DNA of 64,000 bases from Crithidia fasciculata (lineage: Eukaryota; Euglenozoa; Kinetoplastea; Trypanosomatida; Trypanosomatidae): contig CM003435.1 in assembly GCA_000331325.2 (NCBI GenBank), forward strand, positions 1,911,001 to 1,975,000, read 5' to 3'. The position numbers were made by a program, and so were the translations under genes. Below are positions 31,447 through 44,600 of this stretch, in pieces. The notes below the pieces were generated by a model that ran no database searches, was not told the origin of the DNA, and saw nothing but the letters and a program-made list of their open reading frames with translations. The number at the start of each line of letters is the position of its first letter. The stretch's first letter is position 1.

Positions 31447-32693
31447 CCTGCGGTGGCGCTTGTCTTCTTTTTGATGTTGCCGGCGTAAGGGGTGAGGGGG
31501 GCGTGTGATGACCTGTATGCTCTGCTGGTAGAAAAAGAAAAAAGGTCCCTCTATTTGTTCTCGAGCACTATGTTGCTGCCTCTTGCCGGGCTACCTCGGA
31601 GAAAAACGCCGTTTACTACTATCGCCGTGATGTGTGTAGGTGTTTGCGTAATTGATTCTTATTCTATTTTCGCTGTTTTGATGTCTCACCTTCCTTTTAA
31701 AAGTGTCCTGCGGAGAAAAAGACCGTAGGCAACTCGCGCGCGACGCGTTGACGCTGCTGCTGGTGCTGCTCGAAGAGGAAGTGAGAGAGGGAAGGGAAAA
31801 GATAAGGCGGCGGCTGCGTTTAGTACGGCAAACCACACAGTAAGCGAGGGTGTTACGGAGCAGTTAAAACGCGGCAGTACTCACAAAAAGGAAGAGAAGA
31901 ATAGCGACGTCGACGAGGGAAAAAAAAAACAGAGTAAGTGACAAAGGGTGAAGAAAAGAGAGGGAAGAAAATTTTATAAAAAGGCAGAGGTAGAACAGAA
32001 GACAAGAGAGAGAGTATCACTCCGTATGAAGGCCACCGCCAAGTGGGACAGTGAGATGCAAACAGAAAAAGAGAAGGTGTGGAAATTGCGCAGCACAGTT
32101 TAAAAAAAAAAAAGAAACAGGAGAGAGCTAGTGGTAGAGTGCCCTCTTGTTTCTATGAACTAGAAAAGAAGCGGTTTCTATTTCGTTATAAATATTAGTG
32201 TCATCGGTATGCAGCGAGTGTAGCCGAGGGCACCATCGCCGTGCGTTGAGGTGACGCGACGGTAGATTGGAGAGTTGGCGAGAAAGAAAGAGAGAAAGCA
32301 AGTGTGGGGAAATGGAGGAAGTTGGCGTCGATATCATCTGCGTGAGGTCAGAATAAGCCATCAAACGCCTCAACACGACATCTGATTTTTTTTTTCTCAT
32401 ATGCGGTGGGAATAAGTGGCGCCGCGAACAGACCGGGCAGCAAGGCGAACATTTGCCACCTCTCTCGCCTCCAATTTGTCTTTTTTCGGTCTTTCTTTTT
32501 TTTTTATTAAACACACATCTGTCTGAGAGGTGGTGGGTGAGGGTTACATGGAATGCAAGTAGAAAAAAATAAACGACATCCGGCGGGAAATACCTAGTAT
32601 ACATCTGCGACTGAGAAAAGTCTTCGCGCATCGTGTGCTGTCGTGCACATCCTGCTTCTCTGCCATCCCGCAACAACTGAAAAAGAAGAGCGC
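31447..32693. other. Spacer between the PEX11-like gene and the HECT ligase gene
   Basis: No gene seen. The DNA is GA/A-rich on the plus strand. It should hold the 5' flank of the PEX11-like gene and the 3' UTR of the HECT ligase gene. Open frames are short and low-complexity. Confidence 0.6.
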
Positions 32694-35600
32694 TTACTCG
32701 TCGTCCGAGTTAATGGCACCCATTAAGTCCGGCTGCATTTCGTCCACCGCGACGGACAGCTGCGGCGCCTCGTCCTCGTCGACGACGCGCGCGTTGAAGT
32801 CGGTGTCCATGTCCGCGCAGTTCTCGATACTGTAGAAGAGCTTCCGCTTCATCACCTCCAGCGAGCTGTAGTCGGGCAGCTCCACCGCGAAGAAGCACGT
32901 TGCCGCGCGTGGGAGCACCGTGTCGGGGTCGGCCTGCGTTGTGAGAGGCAACACGCGCAGCTTCACCGGCATCCGGTCACGCCCCGAGACGAAGCGCAGA
33001 AAGAGGCGGCGCTGCAGCGGGGTGGCAGCCTCCAGCGCCTTCCACAGCAGCTGCACCCGGCGATCCTCACTCGTCACACCCTCGTAGGAGGCACCCTTGC
33101 GCAGATCCTCTGGCTTGTAGTCCGCCTGCCCACAGATGCGCTGCTCCAGCTCCTCGGGTGTCAGCAGCAGCACCGCCACCTCGGGCACAACGGACAGCAG
33201 CCCCTCCCGCAGCTTGCGCAGCTGCGTGTCGAACTCGTGCACCCGCGCCTGCAACAGCGCCTCGGCGTACTCGCGGCAGCGGGGCAGCGTCACCCGCACC
33301 TGCGCTCCGCCATCAATCAGCTCCTTGGACGAGTGGTCGCTGAGCTGCGTGATAAAGTGCTCCTCCCCGAAGACCTCCTCGAACAGCTCAGCCGCACCGC
33401 CCTCCCCTTCCTCTCCGCCCTGCTGCTGCGCCGCACTCGACGACGCGAGCTTGCGGAACTCACGCACGCACTGCACGCAGATCGAGTCCACCTGCTCCAC
33501 CTCCGTCTCGGTAATCGGGTAGGCGCAGAGGTAGCGCCACACAAGCGGTGGCAGAAAGAGGTCGAGCGGGTCCTCGCTGCGCAGCGCACCGCCCATGAGG
33601 CGGCCGATGAAAACGAAGGCCTCCAAGTCGTAGGACGAGCTCGCCGATGCGGCGGGCACGAAGGCCTCGCGGTGGCTGCCGGTGTTGTGCACGTGGTTTG
33701 CCGTCGGCACAAAGAAGGGCAGGCGCGACGACATGAGCTCGCGGCACATCTCGCTCAGGTGCTCGCGGAACGGTCCGCCAGCGTCCTCGGCACCCTCGCC
33801 CAAGAAGACGGTGTTCCAGAAGCGCTGGCGTGTCTGGAAGATGCGGGCGGGTTGGGAGCCGAGGAGGGCGAAGGTCTGGCCAAAGACAGAGGCCTTCACC
33901 GAGCGCGGGTCGGCGTGTGCCTTGGCGCGGTTGATGGAGATGCGGTACATCTCCGACCGCAGCGAGGACACCGCCAGCACGCTCTCCACAAGATCGCGTC
34001 GCACCGCGCAAAAGAGCAGCGTGCGGACGGTGAGGAACAGCAGTGTCATGAGAGAGGGGTGGGCGGTGTTGAGGGAGAGAAAGGGCAGGAGAGCGTTCAT
34101 CACGTTGCTGACAGCCTTCAGCGCCTTGAACATCTCCCACGACTGCGCCGCGACAGTGCCAGCACGCATGCCCGGCACGTCGGGGTACGCGTAGGCGGCG
34201 AGGTGGTCGCGCAGCTGCTCCTCGCTGCTCTTGGTGAAGGCCTTCACGCCGTCCTCAGAGAACTTGTCGGTTGCCTGGACAACAAGGCGGTAGGGCAGGA
34301 GGTGGGTCTCGAAGTTGTCCATGTTGAGCGGAGAAGCCGCCGTGTCGGAGGTGAGGGAGGACGCGGCAGCGGCAAGTTGGTCTCTCTTGCCAGCATCGCG
34401 TGGGTGGTGGGTGCGCATCAGCACCCGCCACACCTCCTGCATCGCCGTGAGTCGCTGCATCGTGCTGCTCGCCGGGGCGTTGTTGTAAAATGCGTCCATC
34501 CGCTCATTCCACGAGTCCGGCACCCCCAGCGGGTTGAAGCCCTCCGGCTTGTACTTGAAGGGAGACGAGCCGAAGTTGAAGCTGATGGCGCCACCCGAGC
34601 GCAGCGAGACGGCAGGCACGTAGTAGCGGCCCTGTGGGACGCCGTGGAAGGTGCACGTCTCGAGCAGCGGCGACTCCGCCTTTATTGCCAGGACGCCGGT
34701 GATGGGGCGGCCGTTTAGAAAGAAGCTCAGCTCGCCGTGGGCGAGATCGATGGCGCAGCCCACGACGTCCCCGGCGGTCCAGCGACGCGGAATGTTCACC
34801 GGCTCCGGCACGCCGCGGTGCCACATCACACGCCGGAAGAGATCGACAGCCCACGACGTCGACGAGTCGCCCACGCCGAGGCCGCTGCCGTGCAGCTTCT
34901 CCCCCCGCTCCATCCACCCAATCTGCAGCACCCCTTGCGTCCGCAGGCTCACCTCGTAGTACCACGCCCCGGCTCCCACAGCGCAGTCGCCGGTGGCCGT
35001 CTCGAAGCCGAGCCCGACGTTCTTCACCTCCTCGAGGTTCGCCTGCACACTCGCCGCCGCGTGCACCGAGACGTGCGCCGGCCCAACACGCTCTGTCGAC
35101 CCAGCGAAGGGGTCCGCCTCCTCAAAGTAGAAGGGGGGAAGGGGGTAGCGGCCGCCGCTGAAGAAGTGCGCCGCCATGTCCTGCAGCGAGCGCATCTGGT
35201 TGTACGGGAACACCGTCCCCAGCGAGAGGTTTGCCGGGTCCAGCGGGAGACAGCCAGCCGGCATCTCGTACTCGAAGTACGCCGCGCCGAAGTTGAGGGA
35301 GACGGAGTCGGCCTGCTCGATTGAGATGTAGGGGTAGTAGGCCGTCGGCATCGTCGACGCACGCCGGCTGAAGGGAGGAGAGGAGGCACGCGGCGCCGAC
35401 ACAGCCCCGTCGCCTCTCAACGGCGGCCGCACCCACTCGTCGAAGGAACCGAAGTCCGACGGCGAGGCAAGAGACGCGGCGGCTGCCGCGGCGGCGCTCT
35501 CGTTGGCGGCCTCCGAGCCGAAGGAAAAGTGCACCGCCTCGACGCCGTTCACCAGGACGGTGCAGCGGTAGGCGGGCACGTCGATGACGATGCCGAGATA

Positions 35601-38600
35601 GTCCTTGCTGAACCACAGCGGCGGCACGTCGTGGCCAAAGGGTCGTCGCTGATCTGCGCCGTCCTGGAAGATGCTGCCGAAGCCGTTGAAGGCAACGGGC
35701 TCGCGGCCCTGCAGCACGGCGCTCGTCAGGGGAAAGGGTGCCTCGGGCTCCCCGCCGCTTGGTGCCGGGGCGGGCAGCACACCGACCGATATGTTGCCCG
35801 CCTCACCGACTCGCAGCTCGTAGTACCACCGCCCTGCCGTCAGCGGCACGCCGGCCACCACCGACCCACCCGCGCCGTCGCTGCGCAGGACACAGACGCC
35901 CTCTGCCGTCCACTCGTGGGTGAGGCTCTGCGGGTTGCGCAGCTTCTGGATGCTCACCCGATCTGCCACGCTCTCACGCTGGCGGTACAGCTGCACCTGC
36001 TCCTGTCGCTGCCGCGCAAACCGCGCCGTCGCCGTGGCCTCCGTGCCCGGCGCACTCGCTGGTGTTTGCCACAACGGCGACGAGCCGGCCACCACCGCGG
36101 AGGTCGACTCGCCACCAAAGGACAAGGCACGATGCGGCTGCACACCGCTCTGCGTCTCTGGCGTCAGCGCCGCGTACCAGCACTGCGCCGCATCGCGCTG
36201 CATCACGTAGCTCTCCACGCTGAGCTGGATGAAGCGGCCAAGGACGCGCTGCGTAGGGAGGCGGCGGCGGTAGTGGCGGACCGCCATGCGGCGGAGGTCC
36301 TGCATGAGCAGCGGCATTGCCAGCGGCGGCGGCACCGCGTCGAAGCGCTGGCCAAAGAGGAAGAGGTCGTTGAGGCAGGTGAGGGCGAGGAGGCGCGTCT
36401 TGCTGGTGTTGCGCTGGGCCACGGAGCGCAGCGCCATGAGGCAGTCGACAGACCACACATAGGCGGCGGACTTGTCAGGATCGACACCTCCGCTGCCCTG
36501 GGCGTGGAGAAGGGCGGACAGGGCTTCGCGGAAGAGGCGCATGGCGCGGAGCTGTGGTTGGCAGTCGTGGACGACGGTGATGCGGTGGCCCCAGTTGGTT
36601 GCCTCGGCGGCGGAGCGGATTGAGACGTAGAACTGCGGCAGCCGCACCTCAAAGGACGGCAGCACCGTCGTGTAGAACTCCGACACCACTGCCCCAACTG
36701 CGCGGTCGCGTGAGACGGTAACGAGCCGCCACCGCGCCACGCTGCGCTCATCGATGAAGACGCTGTAGGAGCGCTGCCCAGGGACGTCGATCTCGTACAC
36801 GTCAGTCGCGAATGGCCGCTGCGGGTGCGTCGATTCAAAGGTGGTGAGGTGTGGGGAGAGCTGGGCGACGCGGAGCAGCTCGGCCAGAAGAGCATCGCCC
36901 ATGGCCCACAGTGCGCTCGCGTTGGGCCGCAGCGACCGCACCGCGCCACCGCACAGGCCGGCCCACACCGCCTCGAACAGACGCGGAAGGTGTTCATCGG
37001 CTGCTGACACGGCCAGGCGTGACAGCCGCGCCACACACGCCCCGTCCTGCAGCGCCGCCACCACGCTCTGCAGCAGCGGTGCTGGTAGACGCACAGGGGA
37101 CTGCACCACGTGGCTCAGGCCATGCAGCAGCACCCGCGCACTGTGAAGGGCGGCGAGCTGGCGGTAGGAGCCACAGCACGCGGCGAGCAGCTGCTCACGC
37201 GGCAGGTTGCGCTTCCGGCGCCAGAGCCGCGCCTGCTGGAAGGGCAGGGGCTCGTTGAGGGCACGCAGGTCCACCTCCTCCGACTCCGTCCCAAAGTCCA
37301 CTTCGGGTGCGCTGCTCTGACGGGCCCGACGGCGCCGCGCCGCCGCGTCGGCCGCCTCGTCGAGGTAGCCGACGTCGCCCTCCGTCACCACGTCGAGCAG
37401 CAGGGCGGCCGGCGCCTTGGAGACGTTCTCCACGCCGCCCCGCGATGCCCGCAGCGCAAGCGCGACGTGTGAGTCTAGAAAGGTCGACAGAGACGAGTTG
37501 AGGCGGTGCAGCTGCTCCACCATCGCGGGCCGCAGCGCCAGCTCGTAGACGCGAAAGTTGCGGACGTCGCCGACAAAGGCGGTGGAGGACAGGTGCCCAG
37601 GCACGCCGCCCAGCCGAAACTCCTCCTGCAGCAGCGGTCCGCCCCCGACCTGCATCGTCTGCGTGTCCAGCAGCATGCCGTTGCGGAAGAGCGAGAGCGT
37701 GGCGCCGGACTGGACAAAGGTGACGTGCAGCCACGTGCCGACGTCCTCGTCTGTGACCGCGAAGGTGCACAGGTAGGCGGTGTCGGCGGAGAGACGGCGG
37801 TGGGCCTCCTCACCGGGCAGACACGGCAGCCAGCCAAACTCGACTGCGCCATGCACCACACGCGCCACCAACTCCACCACCTCGGACGGCGAACTCACGC
37901 TGCGGCGGACGACCTGCGCAAACAACACCTGCGGCCGCTCCACATCGGTCAGGCGCAGCGTGGCATCGACCGTGAAGCTCAGCCCCGCCGCCGTGGTGCC
38001 CCGCACACGCACGCAGCCGCTGTTGAAGTGGATGGTGTCAAAGAGCTCACGCCCGCCGGGCCGGCAGAGGGCGTCGGAGCTGTTGGAGGCGGAGAGCTGC
38101 GAGCGGTAGCGCGACACTGTTTGCGTCGCCGTCCCTGCCAAGCCCGTCACCCCAGCACCAGCTGCCGCCGCGTCACCGTCGCTGTCGTCGCTTTCGTTGC
38201 CGTGGTGCACGCTGATGCGGCGCGGATGCTGCTGGAAGGCGACCAGTCGGTCCATCTCGTCCATCCCGTCCTCCTCGTCCACCTCCTCGTCCTCCTCGCC
38301 GTTCCCGTCGTCCTCATCCTCGTCGTTGCTGCCGTCGTCGTCGTCGTCGACGTCCTCGAAGTCCATTGCGGGGTCGGCGGGGGTGCCCGCTAGCTCCTGC
38401 TGCGCAAGAAGGTCGAGCGCGGCAAAGGTGCGGAGGCGCAGCGACGCGCTGCCGGCGGCGAACTCCGGCGTGCCGGCGGAACGCACACGCACAAGACCCT
38501 GACCGGCGTTCGGGCTGGAAATAAGACGCTCGATTGGCTCACCGCCAGCAGCGCCGCCGTTTAACGCGGTGCGCGGCAGTCCCCGTCGCTGGCGGTACTG

Positions 38601-41600
38601 CAGCAGGCCCCAGAGGCACAGCACGAGCTCCAGGTTCACCTGTTCCTCGTCCGCAGCCATCTCTTCCGCCAGCGCGGTCACCGCCGTGAGAGGAACAAGG
38701 AGCTCGGGGGGAATCACGAGAATGCTGCGCTCCGCGCACCGGGCCAGCAAAGAGGACAGCTGGGCCAGGAGGCAGCACACGTCCTCGCCGATGCGCGACG
38801 GCGGACTGACCAGCGGAAACCAAACCTGCGCGAGCCGCACCACGGCGTTGACGAGCGCGAGGTGGGCCTGGTTGCCCTTAATCGGGAACGCCTGCCCATC
38901 GCACCCGTTGCCCTGCAACGTGGCGTTCACGAACCGAAGAGGCAGCTTCTTGAGCGTGCGCGGGGGAGGGCGTGCGGCCGAGTCGTTCGAAGGGGGAAGA
39001 TTAGCAGCTCCTGCTGCTGCGCTGGCGGCGGAGGCTGGAGACGCCTCCTGCTCCATCACATCGCACACCTCCTCCGCCCACGACATCCGAAGCAGCGTGA
39101 CGGAGGCGACAAGGTGCGTGCCGAGAATCGCCGTCACCGTGTCACCGGGCACAGCCAGCCGCGGCACCCCGCCGAGGACGGCCAGGCCCAGCAGTGCGCC
39201 ACAGTCTGGTCCTCCCGTCGCTAGCTTGCCGCCGCCTGTGGCAGCGGTGGCGACGGAGCAGCAGCGGGCGAACGCAGCGTGCAGCCAGTCATGCAGCGCC
39301 GTCCGCCACGCGTGGCACCCGCGCTCGTCCTGGTCGCTGACGAGCCGCTGCAAGAGCGCCAGCGCCAGCCAGTGCGCCGTGTCGCAGGAGGTCACCGCGC
39401 AGACGGGGGCAGTCAGCTCCAACGCGTGTCGCGTATCGGAGGCTGACATGCGCGCCTCTCGCGACGTCAGAACGCAGCTGGCGAGTTGGAGAAGAACGCC
39501 AAGGAAGCTGCGCGGGCCAGTAGCGGACTGCATGGCAGACACGCAACCGTGGTCAGGACTGGGCGTTGGCGGCGGGGTGAGGTACATAGCGTGGTACCAC
39601 GTCGTGAGCAGCGCCGTGACCGCCTCGCTCTCGTCGTCGGTGAAGAGGACGGCGCGGGAGGTGGTCAGCAGCCACCGCGTCGCCATCGCCTCCAGCAGCC
39701 CCGACAGGGCGGCGGTGTGGCGCACGACGACGTCTTTTGCCACATAGCGCAGCAGCTTGCACAACAGTGTCAGGTGGCCGAGCAGGGTCGTCACGTAGCG
39801 GGCCGGCAGCGGCGACTGCGCGAGGGGCACAGTGGAGGCAGGCATGAGAACAGAGACAAGGGCGTCGAGGCAGCTACCCACCGGCTGCGCCAGCTCCTCC
39901 AGCGACGTCAACGACACCTCCGGCGTCTGCGTGCTGGCCGCACTCAGTGTCGTCGCGGCGCGCAGCGACAGCAGGCGGAAGCTGTCCCAACCGTCGCGCA
40001 CCCCACGCGACGCATCGCGGTTCCTCGACAGCACCGCTCGCGACGGTGCTGCCCCAGCAGGCCAGCCCTGGTAGGCAAAGGGACTGGCGCCGAAGTTGAC
40101 AAGCACGCAGCCCTTGCCTTTCATCCCGACAAGAGGGCAGAGCGAAGTTGCGGCGACTGTGGCCTTGAGGATGTGCACCACCTTGCCGTTGCGGGTCCAA
40201 AAGAACTCCCCGGCATCCGTGCTCCATCCGCACCCAACGACGTCGCCCATGCCAAAGGTGGAGCCGATCACGCGCGGGCTGCGGTTGGCGTAGATGGAAC
40301 CCTCCAGTCCGTCGTACGCAAAGGAGTCGGGATCCCAGCCGGGCATCTGCGCGAGGCTGTAGTCTGCCGGACCAAGACCGACGCTCACGTATCCGCCTTG
40401 GTAGACGTCGATGACGTGAACCTCGTAGTAGTACAGGCAGCCCGGATCGCGTCGCTGCGGCAGCGTCCAGCTGCACGGCGCTATGCAGCTGCCGCGTCCA
40501 CCCGTCGAGCGCAACGTCAACGCGGCCGCGCCGATCGTCATCGTACTGGCACACCCTTCCGGTGTCAATTTTGTCGCCCGCAGTGCTGCCGGCACGCTGC
40601 CGTTGACCCGCTGGTAAAGCACCTCGGCGTGGTCGGTCGAGTCCCAGAGGCGGCGCAGCAGGTCGGCCGAGACGCCAACCGTCCGCAGCTTCCGGAAGTC
40701 CGCACGGCGAAAGGGACAAGACAGCAGCGCGCAGAGGAGCAGGCTCCACGGCTGCGTCTCCTTCACCGACGTGTAGGCCTTCATGGAGGCGCGGATGAGG
40801 TGGAAGAAGGCGCTCTGCAGACGCGTCATCTGCTCCACCGAGCAGCCGTCCACGCCGTCAGCGTAGTGCCACCCGCACATGGCGCGCGCGATGACCGGGT
40901 GCAAGACGCGCGCCAGCAACACGCTCCGGTGCGCTTCCTCCGTCAGCTCCCACAACAGCTGCAGGCCGACAAAGCGGTAGCGTGCTTTTTCCGACCGCCA
41001 CGCCACCGCCCTTCGCATCTCCTCTGTGCTCGTCTCGCTCTGGAAGCACGCGATAAGCTCGGCGTTGGCGTTCATGTCCGCCGAGTCCTCGCGCGACGTC
41101 ATGAGCGCCTTGAGCTGCCGCATCGCCTTCCAGCTCTTGAACAGCCGCTGCCAGCGCTTCCGCTCCGCTGCGCGCGCGGCATGCGGGTCCGAAGAGGCAA
41201 TAGTGCCACTTCGCCCAGAAGCTGGCGGCATTGCAGCAGCCGACTCGCGACACGCAGCGGCGACGTCGTCCTCGTCGAAGTCAGCGATGGGCTCAAAGAG
41301 GGCGAGAAACACCGCCCGCTCCCGCACCGCTGCCACGTAGGCCTTCGACTCCTGCCGCTTCGAGAGCACCCAGGGCCGGAGCCGGAGGACAAGTTGGAAG
41401 GCGGGCTGCAGCTTCTCTTGGCTGGGCGACTGCAGCGCGCGGGTGGGCAGCAGCAGTGCACAGCACGCCCCCATGACCTGCCGCTCCGTCTCCCGCAGCT
41501 CCTCATCCCGTACGACACGCAGCGCCGACACGTCGCGCCGCTGCAGCTCCTCGAAGACTCTCGTGACGGCGCCGACGCCGCCCTGCAGGTTCTTGATGAG

Positions 41601-44600
41601 AGTGTCGCGCTCCGTCCCGCTTTTCCGCTGCCCATTGCGCAGCAGACCAAGGTAGGCGGGGGTGCCCGCGACAGACGATGCATCGAGCGCAGCAGGCCGA
41701 GAGTCGAGCAGCGCGCAACCGAGTTGGGCGAGGGAGTAGGTGATGGCGACGCACAGGCGGGAGGCCCAGCGCTTGCCCTCGTCGGTGTGGAACTGGTCCA
41801 TCAGCACCAGCAGGGACTCACGGACGCGCTGCAGCGACGACGCGCACGCCTCCAACGCCGACGTCGGCAGCAGCGGCAGCGAGACGGAAAACGACGCGAG
41901 CAGCCCACCAACCGGACTGAGCTGCAGGCACCGCAGCAGTGTCGCGGCGGGCTTGCTGTTCTGCCGCAGCGCCACCGCTACCGCGTCGATGATCCTGCCG
42001 CAGCAGTGGAGAAGAGCGGTGCTGAAGGCGCTCTGCAGCTTCTCTTGCCGCGCCGCCTCGCCCTCGCTACTTCCCCCGCGGCCACCACCTCTTGCAAGGA
42101 GCACCTCTGCCATCACCTCCAGGCAGTGGCTGGTGCGCTGCAGCCCTGCCTCGCTTTCCTCGCGAAAGGCGTGCTCCACCTTGTACATTGCCTCGCGGAA
42201 GAGCGCGCTGAAGAGGGCAGAGAGCTGATCTGTCGGCGCGGAGGTCAGCACATCGTAGCAGGCGTGCAGCGAGCTGTACAACGCGAGCAGGCATGAGTAG
42301 ACCGTGTCCATTGCGGGGGGTCGTAGCTTGCCCGCCTGCTGCTCCAGAAAAAGGATGCGGCACGACTCGCTCAGAAAACACTGGCAGCAGCAGCGCAGCA
42401 GCGCAGAGGAGGAGGCTGCCGCCAACGCCGGCTGGAAAGCCAGCTGCGTGATGGCTTCCCGCAGCTGCGACCCAGCACCACGTTGCTCAGCCGCGCTGAC
42501 TGACGACGCGCTCCCCTCTTTCTCCGCCGTGCGCAGAAAATCGACCACGGAGTCATAGCACCCGGCGATGCAGTGCGCAAACCGCAAGGGGGAGTTGTAG
42601 AAGCGGGTCAGGAGATTCATCTCGAGCAGACACGACGCCTGCTGCGCCAGCACAAGATCCTGCTCCGGGCCTACGACAGCCGTGCGCTGGGCGAGTTGCA
42701 GAAGCAGGCTCAGGACACCGTCGTCGGGGTCTAGCATGAAGGGCGGCACCGACGCCGCCCACGACGATTGATCTGTGAGGAAATGCACTGCGGCGAGAAA
42801 GCGCTGCGCGTGACGAGCGCTCCGTGCCAGCACAGCTCTCCCACACTCCCACGTCGTCGCGTAGGAAGCGGGCGGCACCGGCTCTCGATGCCCAACGAAG
42901 GCCCACATCTCCCACAGAAACACCTGCACCGCGGCGCTGGCATCCACTGCGGCCCCGGTTGGCTTCGCGGCCACAGCGCAGCACACCAAGGAGGCACGAG
43001 AGGCGTGGCTCGACACACACTTCACCGACCACCCGCTCGGCAGCTCCACCGTGCGCTGCGACACCAAGCGCCGGTCATCGCAGGCGTAGTCAAAGACGCA
43101 CAGCGTGTGGTCGGAGCGCACGCCTGCCACGGTGTACGACTCCGGCGACGCGGCAAAGAAGATCTCGTCCGCCTCCTCGATCCACGCAAGGGGCACAAAG
43201 TCCGAGACGTGTAGAGCGTTGTCGAGGTCCGCCAGTACTGGGAACGTGTCCACGGCGCACCAGTAGGGCTCTCCGAATGGCAGGAGGGCGTGCTCGTGGT
43301 GAGGCGCGTAGTCCATGATGATGTTGTCGCAACCTTCGTTAAAGGGAAAGTACCCGCACAGTCCCTCCTCTGTTCCCTCGAGAGGCCGCCGCGAGTCGCG
43401 GACGAGCTGCGCGCCGGTGCGTGTGTGCCCCCAGATGCGCACCTCCGCTGCCATTCCAATGAAGCTCTTTCCAACTACACACTTTGCATCAGTGATGGCG
43501 TTCGGAGAGACCAGCGCGGGCTGCTGGGACACCAACTCGTGATCGAGCCAGAGCTCCCACGTGGTGCCGTCGAAGTTCAGTGCGACATGCCACCACCGCT
43601 CGAGCACCGCGAGCTTTCCGGGCGATGTAAACGTGGTGAACGATGAGCCAAGACGTGGCGTTCGTGCCCCACCACGCCACCGCACCCCGTTCCCAACCGG
43701 CTCGAGCCCCAGCAGCACCTCATCCACACTCTTGTCGCCGATGGAGAGGAAGGTCTGATCCTTGTCGACACTGCGCGGGTAGACCCACATCTCAATGCAA
43801 AAAGGGTGAAACCCTTCCTTGAGCGTGACGCGTCCGATGGAAACTGACACAGATTTGGTGAAGTGAAACGCGTTACTGCGACGTGCAACAAAGTTGAGCG
43901 ACGGATTGCGGAGGAGGGGCCGCAACTCCATTGTAGCAGCCGCCCCCGACCGAGCAGCAGCTTCAAGGGCCGTGAGGGAAAGCTCGCCAACACACAGGCT
44001 ACCGCGTGTGCGCTGCGGCGGATGCGAGGAAACCAAGCAACACAGCCTCGACGACGTGCTGACGCAAAACCGAAAGCGGACGTCGGAGAGGGAAAGACCG
44101 GAAGTGCGCAACGCCAGCCGGCCAACAACCGCCCCCTCACTCTCATTGCCGTCCTGCTCCAATTGCGTCGAAAAGTGCCAGCACTGCTCATCCCGTCCAA
44201 GCGCTCGGATGCGCAGAACACCGCCGCCGGCGATAAACAGCACCGCATCACCGCGCTCTCCTGGCAGCACCTCGGTACTGCGGAGTAAAAACCGCGTCTC
44301 CATCGTGCCCATCGTCTCATACCGTGCGGCGTGGGTACCGTTCAGAAAGCGGACGGTGCGCTCGTTTGCAAAGCACTGCAACCCCTCCCTGAGATGGAAT
44401 TGCGGAGGCAATGGAAGTGCCTTCACAAGAAAGCTCGACGTTGTCATGGCACAGACACTGACGGAGCGCGATGGCGCGCTGGGTATCAGAAGCTCCGGCC
44501 CCAGCGGCTGCGTGCTTCCGTCGGCTAGCACGCAGCACAGTAGGAGAGACAAGCGGCCGCTGCGCACCGCCAAATCGTGCTTTGCACGCGCCACTGCCTT

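Noticed and set aside
39486-42296. Plus-strand open frame of 936 codons over the HECT ligase
   Set aside because: Antisense shadow of a GC-rich gene; Arg-rich and without recognisable motifs.
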